Shown: piece after piece, positions 32,556-40,264 of the stretch
How positions within the stretch are numbered: the stretch's first letter is position 1
Layout of the letters: each line of letters opens with the position of its first letter
Source: Candidatus Poribacteria bacterium
GTDB taxonomy: Bacteria > Poribacteria > WGA-4E > WGA-3G
Assembly (NCBI GenBank): GCA_026702755.1
Contig: JAPPBX010000103.1
Location: forward strand, 1-40,264
DNA: 40,264 bases
Reading direction: 5' to 3'
Program-made: the position numbers and the translations under genes
Notes under the pieces: model-generated
What the model was told of the DNA's origin: nothing
The model's database searches: none
The model's input: only the letters and a program-made list of their open reading frames with translations

Positions 32556-32640
32556 TAGCCATCAGCGGTCAGCAGTCAGCAAGAGGGTTGCCTCGCAGTG
32601 AGAGTTCACCAGAAAACCTACTTACTGATAACCGAAAGCC
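32556..32640. repeat. Dispersed TCAGTAA/CTGAtnGCtGA repeat, copy 2
   Basis: Fills the gap between the GHMP kinase and MoxR genes. Read on the minus strand it gives TTATCAGTAA, then GGTTTTCTGGTGAAC and a tail of GCTGACTGCTGACCGCTGA. The blocks are in the same order as in the copy at 22153. It forms the leader of the MoxR gene, so it may affect its expression. Confidence 0.65.
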
Positions 32641-32647
32641 GTTCCTT

Positions 32648-33706
32648 TCAATCGTTTGAGACCTTCCATACTTGAAGTCCGTCAACATCGAAGTTAACAT
32701 CAATAACTTGCGCACCTGCTTCTTCAAGTTTCTGACGGACACGATGTTCGCGCGTGGGTTCGCAGTAAAAAAGTAGACACCCACCGCCGCCAGCACCACA
32801 GGCTTTCCCGCCGATAGCACCGTGCGTCATGGCAATTTTAAAGAGGGATTCGATCTGTTCATTTGTGACAGAGGGGTGTAACTTTTTTTGATTGTACCAA
32901 TTTTGGGTGAGGAGTTCGCCGAATTCAGTTAAGCGACCACGCATAAGTGCTGTTTTCGTCGCTTCGGCGGTGGCTTTAAGAGTGTTCAATGCATCTCGGA
33001 CACTGGGTTGCCCGCTCTTATAAGCATCGGTCACATTCTGATGTATATTACCAGAGAGGCGGGACTTTCCAGTATAACAGAGTACAAGGTTCTTTTCGAG
33101 TTCGCAGCGGATGTGCGGTGGAAAGCGTAAAGGCGAGGTTTTCACCTCTTCTCCCTGAAATTCCATGAAGTGAATTCCACCGATCGCGCTTGCGTAATGA
33201 TCCTGTTTCCCACCTAAGATACCGAGTTCATGACGTTCGATATTGCTCGCCATATCCGCATATTCATAGGGGAGGTAGGTAGCGTCCTTAAGTGCGCCGA
33301 GTACACCGACGAGCGCGACACCCATTGCTGCAGAAGTACCTAAGCCACTGCCCGGCGGTGCAGTGGACTGCGTAATCAGATCGAAACCGCCAATCTGTAT
33401 GGACATCCGCCGTACAGCCGCCTTGACTAAATCAATGTTCCCGTCATATTCGAGTTGACGTATATCATCGGCTTCAACGGATGTATCAAAATCTGCAGAA
33501 TAGATACGGATGCTCTTATCTAAAACACGCTGCAGTTCAACGGAATCATCGTGTCCCACCTGGCGTTCACAACGAAGAGTCGCATAAGCGTATCGATTAA
33601 TCGCCCCGTTGACGACAAGCCCTTTTGAATCCTCAGTAAAGAGGGCTACATCGCTCCATCCACCAGCAAAGTCAATTCGGACTGGAGCTCTCGTTCGGAT
33701 TAACAT
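32648..33706 (-). CDS. GHMP kinase, heptose 7-phosphate kinase-like
   Basis: 352 residues with the GHMP fold: N-terminal MLIRTRAPVRIDFAGGWSDV, ATP loop PPGSGLGTSAA (117-127) and C-terminal motif GKACGAGGGGCLLFY. The opening RAPxRIxFAGGxSD and the 'DVNFDVDGLQVW' ending match D-glycero-D-manno-heptose 7-phosphate kinase (HddA-like) proteins, which supply activated heptose for capsule or S-layer glycans. Other sugar kinases of the family are possible. AGGGGAC about seven bases upstream decides for this start over the ATG at 33742. Confidence 0.87.
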   Translation of the reverse strand: MLIRTRAPVRIDFAGGWSDVALFTEDSKGLVVNGAINRYAYATLRCERQVGHDDSVELQRVLDKSIRIYSADFDTSVEADDIRQLEYDGNIDLVKAAVRRMSIQIGGFDLITQSTAPPGSGLGTSAAMGVALVGVLGALKDATYLPYEYADMASNIERHELGILGGKQDHYASAIGGIHFMEFQGEEVKTSPLRFPPHIRCELEKNLVLCYTGKSRLSGNIHQNVTDAYKSGQPSVRDALNTLKATAEATKTALMRGRLTEFGELLTQNWYNQKKLHPSVTNEQIESLFKIAMTHGAIGGKACGAGGGGCLLFYCEPTREHRVRQKLEEAGAQVIDVNFDVDGLQVWKVSND

Positions 33707-33877
33707 GACGAGTCCCCTGACATCAGTTTTTAGCGAACGCACCTCAAAGGTGTGCCTCGGAATGATGCGGATAAAGATCGCAAAAGGCTCCTACAAATGA
33801 TTGCAGATAAGAGTATAGTATTGAAATATAGTGCTAAAACAGTCTCTATAGAGCCTTTTATAAATAGGGGTAACATG

Positions 33878-33933
33878 GAAAAGCCGCAGCTGTCCCTTTA
33901 TTAAACAAGGAGGCACAGCCCAGCGGCTTTTCC
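33878..33933 (-). terminator. Long hairpin downstream of the HU gene
   Basis: GGAAAAGCCGC and GCGGCTTTTCC form a perfect 11-bp stem with an inner GCTGT/ACAGC pairing. It lies 29 bases past the HU stop and ends in TTTTCC on the minus strand. Likely an intrinsic terminator, although its T-run is short. The remaining gap to the GHMP kinase gene (33707-33877) shows no gene; CATTTGTAGGAGCC on its minus strand is another piece of the TTGTAGG repeats. Confidence 0.55.
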
Positions 33934-33961
33934 AGAAACTGAGCGAAAGAACCGCTGGTTT

Positions 33962-34243
33962 TTAGGCGGCAGCGTCGCGAAGTTTCTTGCCAGCTTTGAA
34001 GACAGGGACTGTCTTTGCCGGAATATCAAGCGGATCCCCAGTCTGCGGGTTGCGACCTGTGCGGGCTGGTCGATGTTTGGTTTCAAATGTTCCGAAACCA
34101 ATTAATCCAACGGAGTCGCCGTTACTCAAAGCATCACAAATAGTCGCACCCATAGCATCAACAGCGGCGTTTGCATCTTTCTTGCTGAGGCCAGTCCGTT
34201 CAACGATGCTGTTGACGACATCGCTTTTCATTAATTTTGCCAT
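33962..34243 (-). CDS. hup: HU-family DNA-binding protein
   Basis: A 93-residue histone-like nucleoid protein that bends DNA as a dimer. It has MAKLMKSDVVNSIVERTGLS, the core GDSVGLIGFGTFETKHRPAR and the DNA-binding arm motif RTGRNPQTGDPLDIPA (61-76) with proline P66 at the tip. The ATG is preceded by GAGGAAC; an upstream ATG in frame (34351) would add a non-HU leader. Two promoters lie upstream and a hairpin follows, so it is probably monocistronic. Confidence 0.95.
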   Translation of the reverse strand: MAKLMKSDVVNSIVERTGLSKKDANAAVDAMGATICDALSNGDSVGLIGFGTFETKHRPARTGRNPQTGDPLDIPAKTVPVFKAGKKLRDAAA

Positions 34244-34369
34244 GTCAAATGTTCCTCTAATTTTTAGTCCGAACAAGAAAACGCTGCTATTTCCGAAAAG
34301 AATCCGAAAGTAGCGGTTCTTACGCCTCGGACCTAAATTTGGATTTAACAAAAAACTAATAGTAATAAT

Positions 34370-34398
34370 ATTATACTATACAGATATAGATATGTCAA
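34370..34398 (-). promoter_or_regulatory. Fully consensus promoter of the HU gene
   Basis: On the minus strand TTGACA, exactly 17 bases, then TATAAT; both boxes are perfect. A leader of about 120 bases would precede the ATG. Confidence 0.75.
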
Positions 34399-34549
34399 GA
34401 TAAAATTTCGGTTAGGGTGGAAATTAACCGGAATTATAGGATTAACTGGAAATTATAAGTAAAAACTTAGGCTTAACCCTAAATCTCTCTATTAGAGCGA
34501 AGGAAAATCTAATAAAGTCAACTTGACATAATACATGAGTCTCTTAAAA

Positions 34550-34578
34550 TTAATACCATAGATTGTGCTATTTGTCAA
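34550..34578 (-). promoter_or_regulatory. Second upstream promoter for HU
   Basis: On the minus strand TTGACA, a 17-base spacer and TATTAA; it uses one arm of the ACTTGACA inverted repeat. Confidence 0.4.
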
Positions 34579-34636
34579 GTTTTTTTACTTTAAGGTGGTG
34601 AATTTTCTGACGCATACGCAATTTATACCGAAATAT

Positions 34637-34665
34637 TTGCTTAAAGTGCCTGTTTATGGTAGAAT
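34637..34665 (+). promoter_or_regulatory. Promoter of asd
   Basis: TTGCTT (34637-34642), 17 bases, TAGAAT (34660-34665), about 46 bases before the asd start. Confidence 0.5.
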
Positions 34666-34711
34666 TATATTACAAAAAGCCTGAATCAGACAATAGAGGA
34701 AAATATCAGAA

Positions 34712-35716
34712 ATGCGTGAGAGTTATCGTGTCGCGGTTGTAGGTGCAACGGGGGCTGTCGGCAATACTATGCTGCAGCTTCTTGAAGAGCGATCGTTCCC
34801 TATCGCTTCCCTCAAACTTCTGGCATCGCACCGTTCTGCTGGCGAAATCCTGTCCTTTAAAGATACCCCTATTATTATTGAAGAATTGACGCACGATTCA
34901 TTTGAAGACGTAGATGTAGTGTTCTCATCAGCGGGCGCGTCTGTCAGTCGCGAGTTCATTCCGACCGCTGTAGAAAAAGGTGCGCTTGTTATTGACAATA
35001 CCAGCGCATTCCGTATGGACGCAGCCACACCGCTCGTTGTTCCAGAAGTCAATATGGATGCTGCGCGTACACACAATGGACTCATAGCCAATCCAAACTG
35101 CTCCACTATACAAATGATGGTGGCACTCAAACCGATTTACGATATTGCTGGTATCAAACGGATCGTTGTTTCCACCTACCAGAGCGTCTCTGGTAAAAGC
35201 GGACGTGCTGTTATGGAGCTCGTCCAACAAACGACTGAAGCACTAGAAGGCAAGCCGGTTACTTTAGATAAATTCCCGCACCAAATGGCGTTCAACGTCT
35301 CATTTGATTGGCCCTTCTTAGAAAGCGGCGACAACGAAGAAGAGGTCAAGATGATCAACGAGACCCGGAAGATACTTGAGGACGATACGATTGGTGTCTC
35401 TGCTACAACCGTCCGAGTTCCAGTCTTCTTTGCACACTCCGAATCAATAAACATTGAGACGCATGAAAAACTCACGGCAGCCCAAGCGAGAGAATGCCTC
35501 GCCGCTGCTCCCGGTGTGAAACTTGTGGACGACCCGAGCAACCAACAGTATCCTCTCGCCGTGGATGTCGCAGGTGAAGATGAGGTCTATGTAGGTAGGA
35601 TCCGTGATGATGCTTCCATAGACAACGGTTTGAATCTTTGGGTTGTTGCGGACAACCTCCGCAAAGGTGCCGCCTTAAATGCTATTCAGATAGCTGAGAA
35701 CCTGCTGTCCATTTAA
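34712..35716 (+). CDS. asd: Aspartate-semialdehyde dehydrogenase
   Basis: Reduces aspartyl phosphate to aspartate semialdehyde with NADPH, the branch point for lysine, diaminopimelate, threonine and methionine. 334 residues. The cofactor loop GATGAVG (11-17) is present, with catalytic C130 in NPNCST, substrate-binding STYQSVSGKSG and the base H242 in VFFAHSESIN. This sequence is of the type found in many Gram-positive-like and deep-branching lineages. AGAGGA precedes the ATG by about 12 bases. It is followed within ten bases by mtnK, so methionine-related genes are grouped. Confidence 0.95.
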   Translation: MRESYRVAVVGATGAVGNTMLQLLEERSFPIASLKLLASHRSAGEILSFKDTPIIIEELTHDSFEDVDVVFSSAGASVSREFIPTAVEKGALVIDNTSAFRMDAATPLVVPEVNMDAARTHNGLIANPNCSTIQMMVALKPIYDIAGIKRIVVSTYQSVSGKSGRAVMELVQQTTEALEGKPVTLDKFPHQMAFNVSFDWPFLESGDNEEEVKMINETRKILEDDTIGVSATTVRVPVFFAHSESINIETHEKLTAAQARECLAAAPGVKLVDDPSNQQYPLAVDVAGEDEVYVGRIRDDASIDNGLNLWVVADNLRKGAALNAIQIAENLLSI

Positions 35717-35725
35717 TAGAAAAAC

Positions 35726-36862
35726 ATGGAACTCAACCTTGCCACGCTGCCGGGCTACCTGCGTCAACGATATGCTGAAATTCGTATATTTGAATCGGAG
35801 ACGGAACTCCATATAGAAGAGATTGGCGATGGAAACCTTAATATAGTTTATCGTGTCTGGGATGCAGAGCGTCCAGAACGTTCGCTTGTCTTGAAACACG
35901 CGCCGCCCTACATCAAGATATTAGGTCCCGACTATCCGCTGTCCACAGAACGCTTGACGTATGAATCCCGCGCCCTTGACGTTTACAATCAGTTAGCGAG
36001 TGGTAGTGTCCCCGCACAATACAATTTTGATGCGGAAATGGCAGTCATAGCCATGGAGGACCTTCGAGATGCCAGCGTGCTACGTGATGACCTAATCGCA
36101 GGGCGCGTAGATATCGCTATCGCTGAACAAATTGGGCGATTCATGGGCAGCGTTCATAGCCATACACACATCGAGAATCTTGACAGCGGAGCCGTTCAGC
36201 AGTATAAGCAGCAATTTGCGAACACGACCATGCAGGCGATAACTGCTGATTATGTGTTCACCTTCCCGTATACTGAACACGAAACGAATTTCTGGACACC
36301 CGGATTAGAACCTGATGTCCAGCGACTGAAAGCAGATACGGATTTTTTGGTGCAAGCGGCACACCTCAAACAGATTTTCCTGACAATGCAGCAAACCGTA
36401 ACCCACGGGGATCTGCACACGGGGAGCGTCCTCGTCCAAAACGATACAGCGAAAGTTATCGACGCTGAATTTGCCTTTTACGGTCCGCCGGGATTCGACC
36501 TCGGATTATATTGGGCAAATTACTTCTTATCCTATTTCTCGCACCAAGACACTTTAGACGTGCAGTCGGCACTTAAAACAGCGGTTGTGCAAACTTGGCA
36601 CACCTACACGACTGAATTCGGAATGGCTGATGCTACCCTGAAAGCACAGACATTACAAAACATCTTCCATAACGCAGTAGGATTTACAGGACTGGAGATA
36701 CTGCGCCGTCTTATCGGTGCAGCGCATGTTAAAGATATAGAAGGTATTACTGATATACCACGAAAACTAAGCGTGGAAAGGGCAGCACTTCAGTTCGGAT
36801 TAACACTCGTTAAACAGCACCAATCCTTACGAGATGTCACAGCGGTTCTGGCGATGCTTTAA
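35726..36862 (+). CDS. mtnK: S-methyl-5-thioribose kinase
   Basis: Phosphorylates methylthioribose in the methionine salvage pathway. 378 residues with the aminoglycoside-phosphotransferase-like fold: [13 protein letters not shown] (about 32-44), [11 protein letters not shown] with the ATP lysine, [10 protein letters not shown] at the hinge, catalytic loop [12 protein letters not shown] and metal site [16 protein letters not shown]. These are diagnostic for MtnK rather than other kinases. No mtnA is adjacent. No Shine-Dalgarno is evident and the gene follows asd by nine bases, so coupling is likely. Confidence 0.92.
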   Translation: MELNLATLPGYLRQRYAEIRIFESETELHIEEIGDGNLNIVYRVWDAERPERSLVLKHAPPYIKILGPDYPLSTERLTYESRALDVYNQLASGSVPAQYNFDAEMAVIAMEDLRDASVLRDDLIAGRVDIAIAEQIGRFMGSVHSHTHIENLDSGAVQQYKQQFANTTMQAITADYVFTFPYTEHETNFWTPGLEPDVQRLKADTDFLVQAAHLKQIFLTMQQTVTHGDLHTGSVLVQNDTAKVIDAEFAFYGPPGFDLGLYWANYFLSYFSHQDTLDVQSALKTAVVQTWHTYTTEFGMADATLKAQTLQNIFHNAVGFTGLEILRRLIGAAHVKDIEGITDIPRKLSVERAALQFGLTLVKQHQSLRDVTAVLAML

Positions 36863-36893
36863 TGCGCAACTGCAGCACTATTTTTACAATATT

Positions 36894-37763
36894 ATGAGAG
36901 ACTACTACGAAATCCTCGGTGTGAATCGAGGTGCCACCGCAGAAGAAATCAAGAAAGCCTATCGTAAACTCGCTGTTCAGTATCATCCGGATAAGAATCC
37001 CGGTGACAAAACGGCGGAGGAGAAATTCAAGGAGGCATCGAACGCGTATTCCGTACTCTCCGATCCGGAAAAGCGACGCATGTATGATATCCGCGGGCAC
37101 GCGGGTGTTGAGGGTATGGGGTTTGAGGGGTATCGGACGATGGACGATATTTTCAGTAACCTGAACCTCGACGATATTTTCGGACGCGGCGGATTCGGTA
37201 GTTTCGGTGGTTTTGGTGATGCGTTCGGCGATGCGTTTGGACAACGGCGCACGGCTGCGCCGCCTCGCGGACGTGATATCCGTATGGATGTCAGTATCCC
37301 TTTTGAGGACGCGGTGTTAGGCAGCAAGAAAGAGATGAATGTCCAAGGGAAACGTCTCACACTTACAATTCCACCCGGTATTCAGGACGGAAATACCTTA
37401 CGTATTCGGGGTCATGGAGAATCTCTCGGTAATGGCATGTCGGGCGATCTGTTGGTGACAGTCTCGGTCCAATCGCATCCGACACTGACGCGTGAAGGTA
37501 CTGATTTGCTGACGGATGTAAAGGTCTCCATGACAACAGCAGCGTTAGGCGGTTCCGTTCGGGTACAAACATTGACTGGAGATGTGGACCTGAAAATTCC
37601 GTCGGGTGCTCAACCCGGACAGCAGTTCCGCTTGCGCGGGCGCGGTGGCGTAGATGCCTCCGGCAGAAAGGGTGATTTGCGCGTCCGATTGGTTGTGGAA
37701 ATCCCGAAGTCCTTGTCCCGAAAGCAGCGAAATCTCCTGAAAGAACTTGATAAGACGCTGTGA
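36894..37763 (+). CDS. DnaJ/CbpA-type cochaperone without zinc finger
   Basis: 289 residues. The J domain (1-66) has HPD at 31-33. A G/F-rich linker ([17 protein letters not shown]) and the two C-terminal beta domains follow. The CxxCxGxG zinc-finger repeats of true DnaJ are absent, as in CbpA/DjlA-like type II members. It should stimulate an Hsp70 ATPase. An in-frame ATG at 36834 inside mtnK is rejected because [10 protein letters not shown] is the canonical start. No clear ribosome binding site is seen. Same strand as mtnK, with 31 bases between, but without a functional link. Confidence 0.92.
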   Translation: MRDYYEILGVNRGATAEEIKKAYRKLAVQYHPDKNPGDKTAEEKFKEASNAYSVLSDPEKRRMYDIRGHAGVEGMGFEGYRTMDDIFSNLNLDDIFGRGGFGSFGGFGDAFGDAFGQRRTAAPPRGRDIRMDVSIPFEDAVLGSKKEMNVQGKRLTLTIPPGIQDGNTLRIRGHGESLGNGMSGDLLVTVSVQSHPTLTREGTDLLTDVKVSMTTAALGGSVRVQTLTGDVDLKIPSGAQPGQQFRLRGRGGVDASGRKGDLRVRLVVEIPKSLSRKQRNLLKELDKTL

Positions 37764-37849
37764 CAAGTACAAACAAACCAGGACCATGGTAGTATTGGCT
37801 TTCTTTTGGTGCAACTCCGCGTAATTCGTAATTCAGACACTAAAAAACG

Positions 37850-37879
37850 TTGATATTCATCAACAAATCGGTGTATGAT
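37850..37879 (+). promoter_or_regulatory. Promoter placed for a leaderless transcript
   Basis: TTGATA (37850-37855), 18 bases, TATGAT (37874-37879). The predicted +1 falls at or next to the ATG at 37886. The -35 lies in a small palindrome, TTGATATTCATCAA (37850-37863). Confidence 0.5.
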
Positions 37880-37885
37880 CTTTGT

Positions 37886-38821
37886 ATGCAAAATATCTTA
37901 CACGAACACGAATTCTTTGAAAACTTACCGCACAACCGATTCGATATTGTGAGTAAGGACATATTTGGGACGTTCACTGAAGATTTATTGAGGAAACTGA
38001 CCAATATCCCCGGCCTGAAGTTCATAGAACAACTTGAGACAGAACTGCCGACCGTTGAGATACGGCGTATGGATACTTTGTCAAAGGCAGAGGTAAGCGG
38101 TAAAGAAGTTTTGGTGCATATTGAGTTCCAAGTGAGTCGTGAGAGTGCCCCAGAAATACTAAAGCGTAAGGTTGGCTATTTCGGAAGGTGCTTTGAAAGA
38201 TATGGCTTGCCGATTTTATCTTTTACTATCTATCTCCGTTCAGATGCCGGTGGAAATGACCCGGGCGAGTATAGCCAAGATTTTCCCGGACACAATGTGC
38301 TAATAGAGTATCAAGTGGTCCGGTTGAGCGAGTTCGATGGACAATCCATTTTTGACACGGATCAGACCAGTCTGGTGGCGTTTACGCCGTTGATGCAACC
38401 CCCGGAGGGCGTATCCGAGGTTGGATGGATTGAGCAGTGTCATAAAATGACACTTGCCCTCCCACTTGCTCCGGATCTACAGAATAATTTATTGATATGG
38501 CAATGGATTTTGAGCGGTTTGATCGTTGATCCTGCCGAAATTCGTCATCTGTTGGAGGGACCTATGTTAGAATCATCAACTTACCGATACATCCTACAGC
38601 AAGGTATCGAGCAAGGTATCGAGCAAGGCGCACGAGAAAGCACTATTGAAGGCATTCTTGAAGCCTTGGAGATTCAATTCCGCGGGAGCGGTGCGCAAAC
38701 ATTAAAGCCGATGCTTGAATCCATTGAAGAGTTACAGCGTCTCAAAGATTTGCGACGCGCAGTGTTGCAGGTAAATAGCCTTGATGAATTCAAAACCCTT
38801 TTGGCATCAAATGGGAGTTGA
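37886..38821 (+). CDS. Rpn-family PD-(D/E)XK nuclease
   Basis: 311 residues of the Rpn (recombination-promoting nuclease, formerly transposase-like) family. The nuclease core has D63 (RRMDTLSKAE) and E80-x-Q82 (VLVHIEFQ), preceded by the HNRFDIVSKDIFGTF opening. Rpn proteins nick DNA and are frequent in genomes with many repeats. The C-terminal region repeats QQGIEQGIEQGA before a helical tail. A TTG start at 37850 is rejected, since the ATG at 37886 begins the family's usual MQNILHEHEFF. It appears single and carries its own promoter. Confidence 0.85.
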   Translation: MQNILHEHEFFENLPHNRFDIVSKDIFGTFTEDLLRKLTNIPGLKFIEQLETELPTVEIRRMDTLSKAEVSGKEVLVHIEFQVSRESAPEILKRKVGYFGRCFERYGLPILSFTIYLRSDAGGNDPGEYSQDFPGHNVLIEYQVVRLSEFDGQSIFDTDQTSLVAFTPLMQPPEGVSEVGWIEQCHKMTLALPLAPDLQNNLLIWQWILSGLIVDPAEIRHLLEGPMLESSTYRYILQQGIEQGIEQGARESTIEGILEALEIQFRGSGAQTLKPMLESIEELQRLKDLRRAVLQVNSLDEFKTLLASNGS

Positions 38822-38824
38822 ACC

Positions 38825-39067
38825 TGCGTAGGAGAAATATGTATTCCTGTTTGTACGGAACCCTCTCTTATCCTCTATTATTTAGCGAAAACAGAGGATG
38901 TGGAGGTCTATCTTGAACGCGTGAGACAACTTGACGAGGCAGCAGAGCGGAAACAACTGCGGAATCCGCCACCTTTCGTCGTTGAATTGCGGGAACGTTT
39001 CGCGAAGGTTTCCCAAGAATTGCTTGAAGCGAAAAGAAGACCTACCAAATCGACAGATGTTCTATGA
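38825..39067 (+). pseudogene. Unidentified short frame, probable gene remnant
   Basis: In the same frame as the preceding gene after its stop, about 80 codons read LILYYLAKTEDVEVYLERVR, QLDEAAERKQLRNPPPFVVE and LRERFAKVSQELLEAKRRP before TGA. The composition is clearly protein-like and helical. No ATG exists in the frame; GTG at about 38900 is the only likely start and would give about 54 residues. It may be the end of a lost gene or a small helical protein. Not recognised. Confidence 0.35.
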
Positions 39068-39105
39068 GACCTCGGTTTCTCCTCTAAAGGAATTGTGCAA
39101 ATGTT

Positions 39106-40242
39106 ATGAGAAACTTAGAAACAGTGTGGTGCTGCCAGCACTCGCGTTCCCAACCTCGTTATCCGTTCAAATTGTGTCTTGATTGTCGTGCGGAGGCACC
39201 ATATGAAGCCATAGTGGTAGAGGCTGTTGTCAACTATTTTTCTAGGACTGAATTTCAAGAGTTTGTTATTGAGACGGAAAAATCAATTCGGATGGGGATA
39301 GAGCCCCGCCGAGCGGACATCGTACTTCTTGATGGTGAAGGACACTTCATTGCTATTGCAGAGTGCAAACGGACAGGAGTTGTAACTTATGGTCGTGAGC
39401 AGTTAAAGTCCTATCTTTGTGCAACCGATACACAGTTTGGTGTTTTTGCTAATAGCATAAACCCCGACGAGTGGGAATTTTATGAGAATTTGAGGCGAAA
39501 TCAGTTCACTTCTATGGGACGCTCGCCCTTTCAAAGAAAGATCGCTACGTGGAGGACAATAGAATCTATTCGCGGGGAGAAAAACAAGTTAGATTGGGAA
39601 ATCCAGAAGGCAAGTGACCAATACGCGCAAAAAACCCGTGAAATAGACTCCTCTTGTAAACAGTTAGATGAACTAAAGGAAAACATTAAGCGGAAGAACA
39701 AGCAATTCGCACAGATTGAAGAAGAGGTCGTCCCATTAAGGAAAGAAAGCAGCGACCTGAAAGAAGAAAACACTCGCCTCAAAGGCGAAATCACCCAGAA
39801 CTCTAAAAGAGCAAAGGTCGTTGAGGGACTAAAGTTAGAATCTACTCACGACAGTCTAAGAAAATCCATCGACTTGTTAAGTAGTGAGAGAAATCAACTG
39901 CAAAATGAAATTGGAACGAAGGAGCAACAACGCTGGCGTCTATCAAAAAAAATCAATTTATTAAGGGAAGATGAGGATAAACTTGATAATTTATCCAGGG
40001 AAAACACGGACAAGCTCAAGAGAGCTGAAAATAAAATCAGATCTGAGCGGGGAACACTCGAAAGGGAGAAGAAAATTTGGAAGGATGGTGAAAAAGAACG
40101 TCAGAATTACAACGATTACTTAGAGCAGATAAACGCTAAACTAGAAAAAAGTATTAAGCATAAGAATGATGCAGTTCGAGATCTTGACAGGTTATCAAGA
40201 TTAGATGAACTAGTAGTCTGTCACAATTATCTTGATAGTTGA
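39106..40242 (+). CDS. PD-(D/E)XK (HSDR_N-like) nuclease with coiled coil
   Basis: 378 residues. An N-terminal cysteine set (CC at 9-10, H12, C24, C27 in CLDC) may form a zinc site. Residues 30-120 match the HSDR_N restriction-nuclease core: E40, D71 (RRADIVLLD), E86-x-K88 (IAIAECKR) and YGREQLKSYLCATDTQFGVF. From about 148 to 365 there is a long charged coiled coil (for example KNKQFAQIEEEVVPLRKESS). The nuclease is therefore probably intact. No methylase, specificity or helicase gene is visible, but the gene lies at the right edge. AAAGGA is 13 bases before the ATG. Defence or DNA repair is a plausible role. Confidence 0.8.
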   Translation: MRNLETVWCCQHSRSQPRYPFKLCLDCRAEAPYEAIVVEAVVNYFSRTEFQEFVIETEKSIRMGIEPRRADIVLLDGEGHFIAIAECKRTGVVTYGREQLKSYLCATDTQFGVFANSINPDEWEFYENLRRNQFTSMGRSPFQRKIATWRTIESIRGEKNKLDWEIQKASDQYAQKTREIDSSCKQLDELKENIKRKNKQFAQIEEEVVPLRKESSDLKEENTRLKGEITQNSKRAKVVEGLKLESTHDSLRKSIDLLSSERNQLQNEIGTKEQQRWRLSKKINLLREDEDKLDNLSRENTDKLKRAENKIRSERGTLEREKKIWKDGEKERQNYNDYLEQINAKLEKSIKHKNDAVRDLDRLSRLDELVVCHNYLDS

Positions 40243-40264
40243 TCTAAAATCTGGTATCCTTAGG

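Larger units (their letters stand above)
34244..34711. other. A+T-rich divergent control region, hup and asd
   Basis: No gene is seen in 468 bases. The region carries two minus-strand promoters and one plus-strand promoter (listed). It also has an imperfect 18-base tandem repeat (ATTAACCGGAATTATAGG then ATTAACTGGAAATTATAAG, about 34424-34460) and facing arms ACTTGACA (34521-34528) and TGTCAAGT (34573-34580), an 8-bp inverted repeat with 44 bases between. Confidence 0.6.

Overview
The window looks like a chromosome segment from an uncultivated bacterium, most likely a Candidatus Poribacteria-type or related marine or sponge-associated lineage. This is an inference from gene content, not from a marker gene. 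The clues are three phytanoyl-CoA dioxygenase (PhyH) family proteins, three enolase-superfamily sugar-acid dehydratases, a creatininase-family amidohydrolase, a sialidase-like BNR protein, a DUF6785-type membrane protein, an Rpn-family nuclease, and several families of short dispersed palindromes. No rRNA, tRNA, CRISPR array, phage gene or complete insertion sequence was seen.

Layout. Positions 1-5210 hold a truncated winged-helix C-terminus, a creatininase-family enzyme, a polytopic membrane protein translationally coupled to a PL2-like pectate lyase, and a convergent glyoxalase/VOC protein. At 5500-13000 lie a Rieske-GAF-PAS-sigma54 activator, two near-identical PhyH paralogues that flank a decayed toxin-antitoxin locus and a Cu/Zn superoxide dismutase lipoprotein, an HTH/GIY-YIG protein and a third-type PhyH. 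At 13000-20600 are a small lipoprotein, the DUF6785-like membrane protein (carrying a dispersed hairpin inside its reading frame), two enolase-superfamily enzymes, a 22-residue-repeat protein, a zinc-type dehydrogenase and a CPBP protease. At 20700-28850 there is an interrupted membrane protein gene, a nitrilase/amidohydrolase/Nudix operon, a PhyH, two methyltransferases, and an operon of a BNR-repeat protein with a galactonate-dehydratase-like enzyme. The minus-strand block 33706-28858 encodes a heptose-kinase-like GHMP kinase, a MoxR ATPase, an amber-interrupted small gene, UDP-glucose dehydrogenase, a frameshifted DUF309 protein and a zinc-ribbon membrane protein. From 33962 on come HU, aspartate-semialdehyde dehydrogenase, methylthioribose kinase, a DnaJ/CbpA-type cochaperone, an Rpn nuclease and a PD-(D/E)XK nuclease fused to a long coiled coil.

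Themes. Catabolic genes for sugar acids and for oxidised or amidated small organic compounds are scattered in one- to three-gene units, which suits scavenging of host- or algal-derived glycans. Core metabolism (asd, mtnK, ugd, hup, dnaJ-like) is interleaved with it. The most unusual items are the Rieske-fused sigma54 activator, the hairpin element inserted in frame into a membrane-protein gene (with compensatory stem changes between copies), three genes interrupted by a single stop or frameshift, and the orphan nuclease-coiled-coil protein at the right end. No complete new multi-gene defence or biosynthetic system could be demonstrated from the sequence alone.
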